From the NCBI GenBank assembly GCA_945288535.1, contig CALYQQ010000003.1:132806-184547 (forward strand): a DNA stretch of 51,742 nucleotides, read 5' to 3'. This document shows positions 18,515 to 26,842 of the stretch, one piece after another (within the stretch, counting starts at the first letter, position 1; each line of letters starts with the position of its first letter). The position numbers were made by a program, and so were the translations under genes. The notes beneath the pieces are model-generated. The model saw only the letters and a program-made list of their open reading frames with translations, was not told the DNA's origin and searched no databases. Origin of the DNA: an uncultured Enterobacterales bacterium. Lineage in GTDB: Bacteria; Pseudomonadota; Gammaproteobacteria; Enterobacterales; CALYQQ01.

Positions 18515-19846
18515 TCAGTCTTGAATAGCCCATAGTTCCATTTTCAATCCAGGAAAATCGCCTGCAATATGTAAAGCGAAGTTGCCTGATTTTTCGATTT
18601 GTTGCCAGAGGTCACCTTCATTTATTAATTCAAAATAAATATAACCGGTATGTAAAGGCAAATATTGAGGTTTTATCGGGAGGGATGACAAACTAATACC
18701 CGGCAATTGTAATTGAACAAGATCTCTAATATGTGAAATAGGACCAATTTTTACTTGTGTTGGGTAACGACTCATTATGACATCTTTTGGTAAGTCAGCG
18801 CGCACAGCCAAAATAAAACGAAATTCGGAAAAAATCTTTCTATCGTGAATGATAGAAACATATAAGCCATGAGCTCTTTCTTGGAGCTCGATTGCAATAG
18901 CACGTTCCTTAAGAACAAACGATAACTGTTCGCGTAATAAAGTTAATAATTGCGTAAAACAAGTAATGAGGTCATTATGATTATAAAGCGGATAGTGCTC
19001 ATTTGGTGTTCTATTTTCTGAAAAGGTTGCTAATTCACAAGAAAATTCCACCCATTCGCTAAAAATACGTTCAGGATGAAGTTGGGGGATATTATGTACA
19101 TGACTAAGTTGACCAATATAACGATTGATTAGCTGAAGCATGATTAAATCATTAATATTTGATATACCAATTTCGTCTTGGCCTATTCGCATTTTTAATT
19201 CTTTACTGCGTTGTTGTAATATTCCGAATAACTCATTGATAAAGCCTTGCATTACGTGATTTGCTTGGCAACGTAAGATAGGAGGAATATAATTTGTTTC
19301 TAGATAAATGCTATTGTCGTTCGTTTTTTCCACAATGGTAGCAATGCCCATTGCAATCCAATCTGACGTTAGTTCATCCTCGGCCATAAGTCTAAAACGA
19401 GGATAGGCAAATTGTAGTGGCGTACTCCCCATAGAGATGGCATTCACATCGTCAATTTCTTGCTCAATAGCTTGATAACGAGCTAAAGCATGTTTTTGCT
19501 CATCAAAAATAATACTTTTTTTACCTTCGTATTGATTGGGTAAAGCAAGAACGATATGAAGATGATTTTTTTTATTTTTGATATGCAAAGGCAAGGGGGC
19601 TTGTTCCATATTCTCAAAAAGAAAAGGTGTGCCATCGGGCATGATACCGGCTGCTTTAGATATAGCTAATTTTCCCTGCGCTAATAAAAAATGATTGATT
19701 TCAAGCATAGTAAAACCCCAATAAAAAGGGTTTTGTGAAATACCCCAGGCATTGATATAATTTTCAATATAAAGTTCTTGTTGCTGAAAATGATGGGGGC
19801 GCAAGAACATACCTTCAGTCCATATGACTTTATTTTTATATGCCAT
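18515..19846 (-). CDS. tssK: TssK, T6SS baseplate-membrane adaptor
   Basis: TssK is the trimeric adaptor between baseplate and membrane complex, related to phage receptor-binding proteins. The 443-residue protein starts with the diagnostic VIWTEGMFLRPHHFQQQE and contains the YWGF and FPLHI-like (here LPLHIKNK) strands, with VDF-type helical region near residues 250-330 and the C-terminal YIYFELINEGDLWQQIEKSGNFALH. AGGAAGA lies upstream of the ATG. It follows tssJ after 41 bases. Confidence 0.96.
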   Translation of the reverse strand: MAYKNKVIWTEGMFLRPHHFQQQELYIENYINAWGISQNPFYWGFTMLEINHFLLAQGKLAISKAAGIMPDGTPFLFENMEQAPLPLHIKNKKNHLHIVLALPNQYEGKKSIIFDEQKHALARYQAIEQEIDDVNAISMGSTPLQFAYPRFRLMAEDELTSDWIAMGIATIVEKTNDNSIYLETNYIPPILRCQANHVMQGFINELFGILQQRSKELKMRIGQDEIGISNINDLIMLQLINRYIGQLSHVHNIPQLHPERIFSEWVEFSCELATFSENRTPNEHYPLYNHNDLITCFTQLLTLLREQLSFVLKERAIAIELQERAHGLYVSIIHDRKIFSEFRFILAVRADLPKDVIMSRYPTQVKIGPISHIRDLVQLQLPGISLSSLPIKPQYLPLHTGYIYFELINEGDLWQQIEKSGNFALHIAGDFPGLKMELWAIQD

Positions 19847-19887
19847 AATTTTTAGTCTTCCTGATAGCTAATTGATGATTGAATTTT

Positions 19888-20409
19888 CTAAGGATTAATA
19901 AGTAGTCCTGTTTGATTGACATCAATATTCAATTTGTAATATTTATTACCCGACCATAGTGTTCTTAAGTTCCATGAACTGTCTTCTGCAATAGGCAATG
20001 CTAAACGCCATACTTTATCATTTAGTTGAAGATATTCAGCAATAATACCAATATAACGAGTGCCTTTAGGGGCGATATTTGAAATAGTTTTATTTTCTTC
20101 AGGAAGAAGAAAAAATTGTTCGCTTTTTAATAATTCATTACCCAATAATAAGGTCGTATTATTTTGTAAACCAAAGAAATCTGCTTCTAAAAATTTAATA
20201 TTAGAGGTCAGGAAAAAAAAATGTACTTTTAGTGGCGTTGCTCGGCGTGATTTTATATCTGTATTCGCTACTTTGGCTGAGTGAAATTTTATTTTATATA
20301 TAAAAGATTCATTATTATCTGATGAAGAACATCCTACTATAAGGGAATATCCCACAAAAAATAAAATATATTTTATATAGACGTTACAGTAAAAATTAAA
20401 ATAAGGCAT
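19888..20409 (-). CDS. tssJ: TssJ, T6SS outer-membrane lipoprotein
   Basis: TssJ is the outer-membrane lipoprotein that holds the tip of the TssM periplasmic domain. I start it at ATG 20409 (173 residues): AAAGGA lies 7 bases upstream, and the next 27 residues form a lipoprotein signal with lipobox IVG before Cys27. A longer frame begins at 20526 but would bury the signal behind a second hydrophobic stretch. The mature part shows the TssJ sandwich pattern: RATPLKVHFFFLTSN, FLEADFFGL, LGNELLKSEQFFLLPEE and GIIAEYLQLNDKVWRLALP. Sequence conservation is weak, as usual for TssJ, and its place just before tssK-L-M supports the call. Confidence 0.88.
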   Translation of the reverse strand: MPYFNFYCNVYIKYILFFVGYSLIVGCSSSDNNESFIYKIKFHSAKVANTDIKSRRATPLKVHFFFLTSNIKFLEADFFGLQNNTTLLLGNELLKSEQFFLLPEENKTISNIAPKGTRYIGIIAEYLQLNDKVWRLALPIAEDSSWNLRTLWSGNKYYKLNIDVNQTGLLINP

Positions 20410-20508
20410 AATGTTATCCTTTTGACTAACATTTTGAATAGTAAATAATAAACGAAAAAGTAATAGTAAAAATAATGTGTAATTAGGCGTAGGAGGATAA
20501 ATTATTTT

Positions 20509-20536
20509 ATTATATTTAGATAACAATTATTAGCAA
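20509..20536 (-). promoter_or_regulatory. Predicted sigma-70 promoter of the T6SS operon
   Basis: On the minus strand TTGCTA (20531-20536) and TATAAT (20509-20514) are separated by 16 bases. The -10 box is perfect and the -35 matches four of six consensus bases. Transcription would start near 20502, giving a leader of about 93 bases before tssJ. In very AT-rich DNA a chance match is possible, but the position fits the head of the operon. Confidence 0.55.
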
Positions 20537-20542
20537 TGATAC

Positions 20543-20565
20543 AGATGTAGCATCTAATTAAGATG
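20543..20565. promoter_or_regulatory. Three AGATG half-sites upstream of the tssJ promoter
   Basis: AGATG-TAG-CATCT (20543-20555) overlaps CATCT-AATTA-AGATG (20551-20565), giving three half-sites in alternating orientation. They lie about 41 to 63 bases upstream of the inferred start point, where activators usually bind. No regulator is named by this motif as far as I can tell. Confidence 0.4.
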
Positions 20566-21041
20566 AAATAGCATTGCGTATTGGCAATAGTTGATATTCA
20601 GTCATTGTCATGGAAGTTACTATTTCACATTATTGGTTGATTGTTTTGTATAAAATATTCATTTTAGTGTATTATTCTAAATTATACTATTTTAATATGG
20701 TTTAATTGATATTTTATTTATTACATTATTAAACATAAGCAGATGTCACTCTTGATGATAATGTACTATAGCATTATTTATGCATAGCTGCCGCAAGAGA
20801 TAAGAATCTTTCTTTCCCTAAAAGTTTTAATATATTATTTTTTATAAGTTAAATTAGCACAAATCTTAATGTTATTAACGGAATAAAATTTTCCTTAGTA
20901 TAACCTGATTTATTATTTAATGAAAAATAAAATATAAATTTTATATTATTATAGTTATTTATAACAAGTTAAAACATAAAAAAATAATAATATAAAAGTT
21001 GTTAAAATCAAAAAGTATTTAATTTTTATGTTTTATCGAAA

Positions 21042-21057
21042 TGATAATATATTATCA
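21042..21057. promoter_or_regulatory. Perfect palindrome resembling a Fur box
   Basis: TGATAATATATTATCA is a perfect 16-base palindrome. It consists of the two 7-base arms of the Fur consensus, TGATAAT and ATTATCA, but with two bases between them where the 7-1-7 consensus has one. It lies about 540 bases upstream of the inferred T6SS start point and about 340 upstream of mog. Confidence 0.3.
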
Positions 21058-21286
21058 CCAAATACTTTTTAATTTTATAAATATAATGTTATTTATTTCA
21101 TGAAAAGGCTAATTATATAAAAATGGGATTTTATCATTTAGAAAATGTGGTTTATTAATGTGCACGATTTTTGATGAGAATATAAATCAATTTTCTGTTT
21201 TTTTATATTATTTATTAAATTTTGTAATAAATTGCGTATATAATAGAATAAAATAGCTTAAATGGAGTTTAATGTGGCTAATTATT

Positions 21287-21305
21287 AATCATACTCCGTA
21301 TGATT
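21287..21305 (+). terminator. Terminator-like hairpin upstream of mog
   Basis: AATCATAC and GTATGATT form a perfect 8-base stem with a 3-base loop, followed by TTT and a T-rich stretch. In E. coli talB precedes mog; this may be the leftover terminator of a gene no longer here. It is weak in GC, so the call is tentative. Confidence 0.35.
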
Positions 21306-21394
21306 TTTGAATTTTATTGCTCATGTATTATTTTTGTAATATAAATTTGAGTTAAGTTATTGTCTATAACTATATCATAAGAAAGCTATATCAT

Positions 21395-21985
21395 ATGAAC
21401 TCTTCTATACTCAAAATTGGCTTAGTTTCAGTATCAGATCGTGCAGCAAATGGTCTGTACCAAGATCAGGGGATCCCTGCACTTACCAAATGGTTAACAG
21501 AAGCATTAGTGGGCGAGTTTATTTTTGAAACACGCCTCATTCCTGATGAACAATTAACCATTGAACAAACATTATGTGAATTGGTCGATCATGTCGGCTG
21601 TCATATTATTTTTAGCACTGGAGGGACTGGTCCAGCTTATCGTGATGTTACACCGGATGCAACCTTAGCTATTGCTGACAGAGTAATGCCTGGATTTGGT
21701 GAACAAATGCGGCAAATTAGTTTATATTATGTACCTACGGCAATCCTTTCTCGTCAAGTAGCCGTGATCCGTAAGAAGTCTTTAATTGTGAATCTTCCTG
21801 GTCAACCAAAGTCAATTAAAGAGACATTGGAAGGTGTTAAAGATGATAATGGTAACTCAGTTGTGGCTGGTATTTTTGCGAGTATTCCTTATTGTATACA
21901 ATTATTGGACGGACCTTATATTGAGACAAATCCACAGATCATTCAATCGTTTAGACCTAAAAGTGCTATTAAAGCAGCTAAATAA
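21395..21985 (+). CDS. mog: Mog, molybdopterin adenylyltransferase
   Basis: Mog adenylylates molybdopterin with ATP, preparing it for molybdate insertion in molybdenum cofactor synthesis. The 196-residue protein aligns along its length with E. coli Mog: IGLVSVSDRAANGLYQDQGIP at the start, then FSTGGTGPAYRDVTPDAT near residues 69-86, PGFGEQMRQISL near 97-108 and NLPGQPKSIKETLEGVK near 130-146. The TGGTGP loop binds the substrate. The ribosome binding site is weak (AAGAAAG). Its position before satP and dnaK copies the E. coli map, although talB is replaced by the T6SS side. Confidence 0.96.
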   Translation: MNSSILKIGLVSVSDRAANGLYQDQGIPALTKWLTEALVGEFIFETRLIPDEQLTIEQTLCELVDHVGCHIIFSTGGTGPAYRDVTPDATLAIADRVMPGFGEQMRQISLYYVPTAILSRQVAVIRKKSLIVNLPGQPKSIKETLEGVKDDNGNSVVAGIFASIPYCIQLLDGPYIETNPQIIQSFRPKSAIKAAK

Positions 21986-22129
21986 ATTAGTTAATCAGCA
22001 ATACATGGTTAGTCATAATAAATAAGAAAAATTTTTTGAACATAAAGGGAATACAGATTAAATAGATACTTAAAATAAGTAAGAGATATTTTAAAAACTT
22101 TGTTTATAACATTTTATTATCGAGTTATT

Positions 22130-22162
22130 ATCGCGTAGTTTGTTATTCATAAACTACGCGAT
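22130..22162. terminator. Shared hairpin between convergent mog and satP
   Basis: ATCGCGTAGTTT and AAACTACGCGAT form a perfect 12-base stem with a 9-base loop, 14 bases beyond the satP stop and 144 beyond mog. T-runs on both sides are poor, but the position between convergent genes suggests a two-way terminator. Confidence 0.6.
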
Positions 22163-22175
22163 TGTCAGTTAATAA

Positions 22176-22748
22176 TTAATGAGGTTTGTGTGCACCGATA
22201 GGCAGAATAGTGCGACCAAACTGTTCGTTAATTACTTCAGCCATGGCTAAATAGATTGCACTAGCACCACAGACAATACCTTCATAACCAGCAAAGGTTA
22301 AAATAGCATCATTACCCATAATGTTATGAATAGCTAATAAAAAGAATAATAAAGTTAAGCTAGCAAAAACAAATTGCAAAGCTCGATTAGCTTTCAATGA
22401 ACCAATAAACATAAATAGTGTAAAAATACCCCACATCGCAAGGTAAATACCTAAAAATAGTTTATCAGTAGGTGCTACACTACCGTTGGTTGGCAGGTAC
22501 CAGATTGCTACAAGTGTTAACCAAAAGAACCCATAGGATGTAAATGCTGTTACACCAAATGTATTTCCTTTACGAAACTCTAAAATACCTGCAATTATCT
22601 GAGCAAGTCCGCCATAAAAAATACCCATTGCGGCAATAGCAGTTACTGCCGGAAAGAATCCTGCATTATGAATATTGAGCAGAATAGTGGTCATACCAAA
22701 CCCCATTAATCCTAATGGTCCTGGATTGGCTAATTTAATGTCGTTCAT
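22176..22748 (-). CDS. satP: SatP, acetate/succinate-proton symporter
   Basis: SatP (YaaH, GPR1/FUN34/YaaH family) imports acetate and succinate with protons through the inner membrane. The 190-residue protein has the family signature NPGPLGLMGFGMTT at residues 8-21 and six hydrophobic helices, with GGLAQIIAGILEFRKGNTFG near 46-65 and a conserved SYGFFWL segment near 71-77. GGGGA lies shortly upstream of the ATG. It faces mog tail to tail, as in E. coli. Confidence 0.95.
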   Translation of the reverse strand: MNDIKLANPGPLGLMGFGMTTILLNIHNAGFFPAVTAIAAMGIFYGGLAQIIAGILEFRKGNTFGVTAFTSYGFFWLTLVAIWYLPTNGSVAPTDKLFLGIYLAMWGIFTLFMFIGSLKANRALQFVFASLTLLFFLLAIHNIMGNDAILTFAGYEGIVCGASAIYLAMAEVINEQFGRTILPIGAHKPH

Positions 22749-22893
22749 ATTTCCCCAGTAAAAAGTAACAGGTTATTAAATAAAACAGCAGAAGAAATAC
22801 TTTATCTCATCTAACATGCGTGGCATATAGTCAAAAAATATTTTTTCCTAATTAAGCCAATGTAAGAATCATTTACTCTCCTGTGCTACAGCT

Positions 22894-22922
22894 TATACCG
22901 CTATTGTTAAAATAGCGGTATA
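22894..22922. repeat. Perfect 12-base inverted repeat upstream of dnaK
   Basis: TATACCGCTATT and AATAGCGGTATA form a perfect 12-base stem with a 5-base loop. There is no T-run on either side. It lies between two divergent genes, where E. coli has yaaW/yaaI-type genes, and could be a relic terminator or an operator. Confidence 0.5.
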
Positions 22923-22978
22923 TAGTATAAACTGGTGGTGCTGAGTTTTATAGTGGTGAAAAAAGTTTTTTGCCTCCC

Positions 22979-23004
22979 CTTGATGTTCAACTGTATGCCC
23001 CCAT
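22979..23004 (+). promoter_or_regulatory. Sigma-32 heat-shock promoter of dnaK-dnaJ
   Basis: CTTGAT (22979-22984, preceded by CCC) and CCCCAT (22999-23004, followed by CT) are 14 bases apart, an almost exact match to the RpoH consensus CTTGAA-N14-CCCCAT. Transcription would start near 23012 and give a leader of about 110 bases before dnaK. Confidence 0.85.
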
Positions 23005-23122
23005 CTTAGAAATAAATAAATATAACTTGATAGGATATTTAACAATTTCTTGAAAAAGTATTTGTTAATCCCTATAGAGTTATAAAATGAATTAGCAAAC
23101 AAGTTTTAAGTGGAGATGTTAA

Positions 23123-25048
23123 ATGGGTAAAATTATTGGTATTGACTTAGGTACAACCAATTCCTGCGTGGCAGTGATGGATGGCACACAGGTTCGTGTA
23201 CTAGAAAATAGCGAAGGTGATCGTACTACACCATCTATTATTGCTTATACAGCTGACGGTGAAACTTTAGTTGGTCAACCTGCTAAACGTCAGGCAGTGA
23301 CGAATCCTCAAAACACCCTATTTGCTATTAAACGTTTGATTGGTCGTCGTTTTAAAGACGAAGAGGTTCAACGTGACGTTGGCATTATGCCTTACAAAAT
23401 TGTTGCTGCAGATAATGGTGATGCGTGGATTGATGTAAAAGGGCAAAAAATTGCACCGCCACAAGTATCAGCCGAAGTTCTGAAAAAAATGAAAAAAACG
23501 GCAGAAGATTTCTTAGGGGAAGCTGTTACTGAAGCAGTAATTACTGTTCCTGCGTATTTTAATGATGCTCAACGCCAAGCGACTAAAGATGCTGGTCGTA
23601 TCGCAGGCTTAGATGTGAAACGTATTATCAATGAACCAACAGCAGCTGCATTAGCGTATGGACTTGATAAAGGACATGGTAATAAAACTATTGCAGTATA
23701 TGACCTTGGTGGAGGTACATTCGATATTTCGATTATTGAACTCGATGAAGCTGATGGAGATAAAACATTTGAAGTATTAGCCACTAACGGTGATACACAT
23801 CTAGGTGGTGAAGACTTTGACACTCGTTTAATCAATTATTTAGTAGACGAATTCAAAAAAGAACAAGGTTTTGATTTACGTAATGATCCATTAGCGATGC
23901 AACGATTGAAAGAAGCTGCCGAGAAAGCCAAAATTGAACTCTCTTCAGCGCAACAAACCGATGTGAATCTGCCTTATATTACCGCAGATGCTACTGGTCC
24001 TAAACACATGAATATCAAAGTAACGCGTGCTAAATTGGAATCATTAGTTGAAGATTTGGTCAAACGCTCAGTAGAACCTGTGAAAGTTGCATTAAAAGAT
24101 GCAGGATTGTCTGTCTCTGATATTAATGATGTTATTTTGGTTGGTGGTCAAACACGTATGCCAATGGTTCAAAAAGCTGTTAGCGACTTTTTTGGTAAAG
24201 AACCACGTAAAGATGTTAACCCTGATGAAGCTGTTGCAGTAGGTGCAGCTGTACAAGGTGGTGTTTTAGCAGGTGATGTAAAAGATGTATTGTTACTTGA
24301 TGTAACGCCGTTGTCGTTAGGTATTGAGACTATGGGTGGCGTAATGACCACTGTTATACCAAAGAATACAACGATCCCAACTAAACAAAGCCAAGTGTAC
24401 TCTACTGCTGATGACAATCAAACGGCGGTTACAATTCATGTTCTCCAAGGTGAACGTAAACGTGCAATGGATAACAAATCATTAGGACAATTTAACCTTG
24501 AAGGTATTGAGCCAGCACCGCGTGGTATGCCAAAGATCGAAGTAACATTTGATATTGATGCTGACGGTATTTTACATGTATCAGCAAAAGATCAAAAATC
24601 AGGACGTGAACAAAATATTACGATTAAGGCTTCATCAGGTTTATCTGAAGATGAAATCCAAAAAATGGTGAGTGATGCGGAGGCAAACTCAGAAGCAGAT
24701 CGCAAGTTTGAAGAACTCGTTCAAGTGCGTAACCAAGCGGATCATTTGATTCATAGTACACGTAGACAAATAGAAGAAGCAAAAGATGCCTTGTCTGATG
24801 ATGATAAAAAATCTATTGAGAAAGCCATTTCTGATTTAGAATCTGTTACTAAAGGTGAGGATAAAGCAGAAATCGAAGCGAAAATTCAAGCATTGATCGA
24901 GGCATCTTCTAAATTATTAGCACTTTCTCAACAACAAGCACAAGCCGGTGCAGCTTCACATTCAGGTCATGCTGAGCAAAATAATAGCGCTAATGCGGAT
25001 GACGTTGTTGATGCTGAATTTGAAGAAATTAAGGATGATAAGAAATAA
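23123..25048 (+). CDS. dnaK: DnaK, Hsp70 chaperone
   Basis: DnaK is the ATP-dependent Hsp70 chaperone that works with DnaJ and GrpE. The 641-residue protein begins [17 protein letters not shown], has the second phosphate loop [13 protein letters not shown] near residues 193-205, the [12 protein letters not shown] segment near 338-349, the linker [15 protein letters not shown] near 388-402, a substrate-binding domain and a helical lid. It ends with the [12 protein letters not shown] acidic tail typical of gammaproteobacterial DnaK. GGAG lies 8 bases upstream of the ATG, behind the sigma-32 promoter. Confidence 0.99.
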   Translation: MGKIIGIDLGTTNSCVAVMDGTQVRVLENSEGDRTTPSIIAYTADGETLVGQPAKRQAVTNPQNTLFAIKRLIGRRFKDEEVQRDVGIMPYKIVAADNGDAWIDVKGQKIAPPQVSAEVLKKMKKTAEDFLGEAVTEAVITVPAYFNDAQRQATKDAGRIAGLDVKRIINEPTAAALAYGLDKGHGNKTIAVYDLGGGTFDISIIELDEADGDKTFEVLATNGDTHLGGEDFDTRLINYLVDEFKKEQGFDLRNDPLAMQRLKEAAEKAKIELSSAQQTDVNLPYITADATGPKHMNIKVTRAKLESLVEDLVKRSVEPVKVALKDAGLSVSDINDVILVGGQTRMPMVQKAVSDFFGKEPRKDVNPDEAVAVGAAVQGGVLAGDVKDVLLLDVTPLSLGIETMGGVMTTVIPKNTTIPTKQSQVYSTADDNQTAVTIHVLQGERKRAMDNKSLGQFNLEGIEPAPRGMPKIEVTFDIDADGILHVSAKDQKSGREQNITIKASSGLSEDEIQKMVSDAEANSEADRKFEELVQVRNQADHLIHSTRRQIEEAKDALSDDDKKSIEKAISDLESVTKGEDKAEIEAKIQALIEASSKLLALSQQQAQAGAASHSGHAEQNNSANADDVVDAEFEEIKDDKK

Positions 25049-25094
25049 TTTTCGTTATCATTTAAACCAATAAATTGTAAAACTATTGGAAATA

Positions 25095-25125
25095 GTACGG
25101 GCGCTGAATTATTCATCGCCCGTGC
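25095..25125 (+). other. GC-rich hairpin between dnaK and dnaJ
   Basis: GTACGGGCG and CGCCCGTGC pair over 9 bases, and TGAAT/ATTCA can extend the stem inside the loop. The element is strikingly GC-rich in this AT-rich genome and is not followed by a T-run. It could reduce readthrough or protect the dnaK 3' end, giving more DnaK than DnaJ. Confidence 0.55.
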
Positions 25126-25152
25126 GAGTATTTATAGGGGCTAAAACCAGCA

Positions 25153-26274
25153 ATGGCGAAACGAGACTATTATGAAATTCTCGGCATAACTAAAAGTGCC
25201 GATGAACGTGAAATAAAAAAAGCCTACAAACGTTTGGCAATGAAATATCATCCTGACCGTAATCAGGGTGACAAAGAATCAGAAAATAAATTTAAAGAAG
25301 TCAAAGAAGCTTATGAAATATTAAGTGATGCTGAGAAGAAAGCGGCTTATGATCAATATGGCCATGCGGCCTTTGAACAAGGGGGAGGTGGCTTCGGCGG
25401 TGCTGCAGATTTTGGCGATATGTTTGGTGATATCTTTGGTGATATCTTCGGAGGAGGGCGACGTCAGCAGCGAGCTAGTCGCGGTGCCGATTTACGCTAT
25501 AACTTGCAACTTAGCTTGGAAGAAGCTGTTCGTGGTGTAGAAAAAGAAATTCGTATTACTGCGTTGAGTGAATGCGATAGCTGTCATGGTTCTGGTGCCA
25601 AAAATAGTTCATCAACAACAACTTGTTCAACCTGTCATGGTAGTGGTTTTGTTCAAATGCGCCAGGGCTTTTTTGCGGTGCAACAAACCTGTCCTCAATG
25701 TCAAGGTAAAGGTAAGATTATTAAAGATCCTTGCACTAAATGCCATGGGCAAGGTCGTGTTAATAAGAGTAAGACACTATTAGTTAAAATTCCTGCGGGT
25801 GTGGATACTGGGGATTGTATTCGTCTAGCAGGCGAAGGTGAAGCGGGACAACAGGGTGCAGTAGCCGGTGATTTAAATGTACAAATTACTGTTAAACCAC
25901 ATACAATTTTCCAGCGACAAGAAAATAATCTGTATTGTGAAGTACCTATTAATTTTGCACTCGCTGCTCTAGGAGGCGAAATTGAAGTCCCAACATTAGA
26001 TGGACGAGTTAGTTTAAGAATACCAGCTGAAACACAAACAGGAAAATTATTCCGTATACGGGGCAAAGGTGTTAAATCTGTTCGTAGTAGTACAGTTGGT
26101 GACTTACTATGTCAGGTTATAGTTGAAACACCAGTAAAACTAAATGAAAATCAAAAGAAATTGTTAAGTCAATTAGCTGAAAGTTTTGGTAATGATGGTA
26201 ATTCAAAAAATAGCCCACGATCTAAAAGCTTTTTCGATAGTGTAAAAAAGTTCTTTGATGATTTAACACATTGA
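25153..26274 (+). CDS. dnaJ: DnaJ, Hsp40 co-chaperone
   Basis: DnaJ stimulates DnaK ATPase activity and hands over unfolded clients. The 373-residue protein has a J domain (residues 1-70) with the HPD motif in YHPDRN, a Gly/Phe-rich region (about 75-105), four zinc-binding CxxCxGxG repeats ([32 protein letters not shown], about 142-205) and C-terminal client-binding domains. It follows dnaK after 104 bases in the same operon. Confidence 0.98.
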   Translation: MAKRDYYEILGITKSADEREIKKAYKRLAMKYHPDRNQGDKESENKFKEVKEAYEILSDAEKKAAYDQYGHAAFEQGGGGFGGAADFGDMFGDIFGDIFGGGRRQQRASRGADLRYNLQLSLEEAVRGVEKEIRITALSECDSCHGSGAKNSSSTTTCSTCHGSGFVQMRQGFFAVQQTCPQCQGKGKIIKDPCTKCHGQGRVNKSKTLLVKIPAGVDTGDCIRLAGEGEAGQQGAVAGDLNVQITVKPHTIFQRQENNLYCEVPINFALAALGGEIEVPTLDGRVSLRIPAETQTGKLFRIRGKGVKSVRSSTVGDLLCQVIVETPVKLNENQKKLLSQLAESFGNDGNSKNSPRSKSFFDSVKKFFDDLTH

Positions 26275-26790
26275 GCATCATAGTATTTGCCCGGTAATGA
26301 ATGCCGGGTATGCATGCTATAAAAATAATATCTTTGCTAGTCCATTTTTAATCACTTCTTTGTCTTTATTATTTAATTTATAATAGCAACTAAATTTGAA
26401 TAAAAAGCTAATTGACAACTGACCATTTTGCCTAGATTTTACTAGTCTAAACTCACTTTATTATTTTTCTAAGACTATTTTTATATAGTTTAAAGAAATA
26501 AATAAATACTGACTTATTATTTTATATTTAGCTATGAATAAAATATGCTTTTAGTACTTAACATAGTTAAATTAAAAAAGAGTATAATTTGACCAAGCAA
26601 TGCAAGCTGTACTTTGTTGCGTTATAACCAAAAACACTTTAAATAACCTAACGAATTAATTCTATTAATTATACTTAATTTAGCTATTCTCTTTTCTATG
26701 TTATGAAGATTAGTAACTCAATAATTAACGTATATTTCACTGTAATACTTCATTAAAGAAGACGAGTGTAATGAATTATTTTTATTTTAT
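26275..26790. other. Intergenic region dnaJ-cysJ
   Basis: No gene is supported in this 516-base gap, apart from a possible leader peptide overlapping cysJ. Just after dnaJ, CCCGG (26291-26295) and CCGGG (26305-26309) form a GC-rich hairpin without a T-run. E. coli has nhaA-nhaR in this part of the map; I see no trace of them. Confidence 0.5.
26558..26588 (+). promoter_or_regulatory. Predicted promoter of cysJIG
   Basis: TTAACA (five of six consensus bases) and TATAAT (six of six) are separated by 19 bases, a little long. Transcription would begin near 26595, leaving a leader of about 200 bases before cysJ. In E. coli the homologous operon needs CysB; I cannot identify a CysB site with confidence because its consensus is loose. 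Confidence 0.4.
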
Positions 26791-26842
26791 ATGGATGATA
26801 TCATGGCTAAAATTGGTTTGCCGTTATCAGAAGTACAAATAA
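26771..26842 (+). CDS. Possible 23-codon leader peptide overlapping the cysJ start
   Basis: ATG at 26771 has GAG upstream at a workable distance and opens a 23-codon frame that ends inside the first codons of cysJ in another frame. cysJ itself has a poor ribosome binding site. The frame could couple translation, or it could be chance; nothing in the peptide is recognisable. Confidence 0.2.
   Translation: MNYFYFIWMISWLKLVCRYQKYK

Larger units (their letters stand above)
20566..21394. other. Very AT-rich non-coding spacer between T6SS and mog
   Basis: About 830 bases with no supported gene on either strand. The stretch 20850-21260 is almost entirely A and T. It contains an 11-base inverted repeat (AAAAAGTATTT at 21010-21020 and AAATACTTTTT at 21060-21070), a perfect 16-base palindrome at 21042-21057, a hairpin at 21287-21305 and a direct repeat just before mog (21370-21379 and 21386-21395). 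Such DNA is a likely target for H-NS-type silencing, which is inference. Confidence 0.5.
22749..23122. other. Intergenic region satP-dnaK
   Basis: The divergent upstream region of satP and dnaK contains no supported gene. It holds a 12-base hairpin at 22894-22922 and the dnaK heat-shock promoter at 22979-23004. Confidence 0.6.

Noticed and set aside
20410..20526. Upstream extension of tssJ (39 extra residues)
   Set aside because: The extension would put a second hydrophobic segment before the lipoprotein signal, and the internal ATG at 20409 has a good ribosome binding site.
22893..23102. 69-codon frame on the minus strand upstream of dnaK
   Set aside because: It overlaps the sigma-32 promoter and the 12-base hairpin, and its peptide resembles nothing.
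26412..26417. Perfect TTGACA between dnaJ and cysJ
   Set aside because: No acceptable -10 box lies 15-19 bases downstream; the TTAACA/TATAAT pair further on is better.
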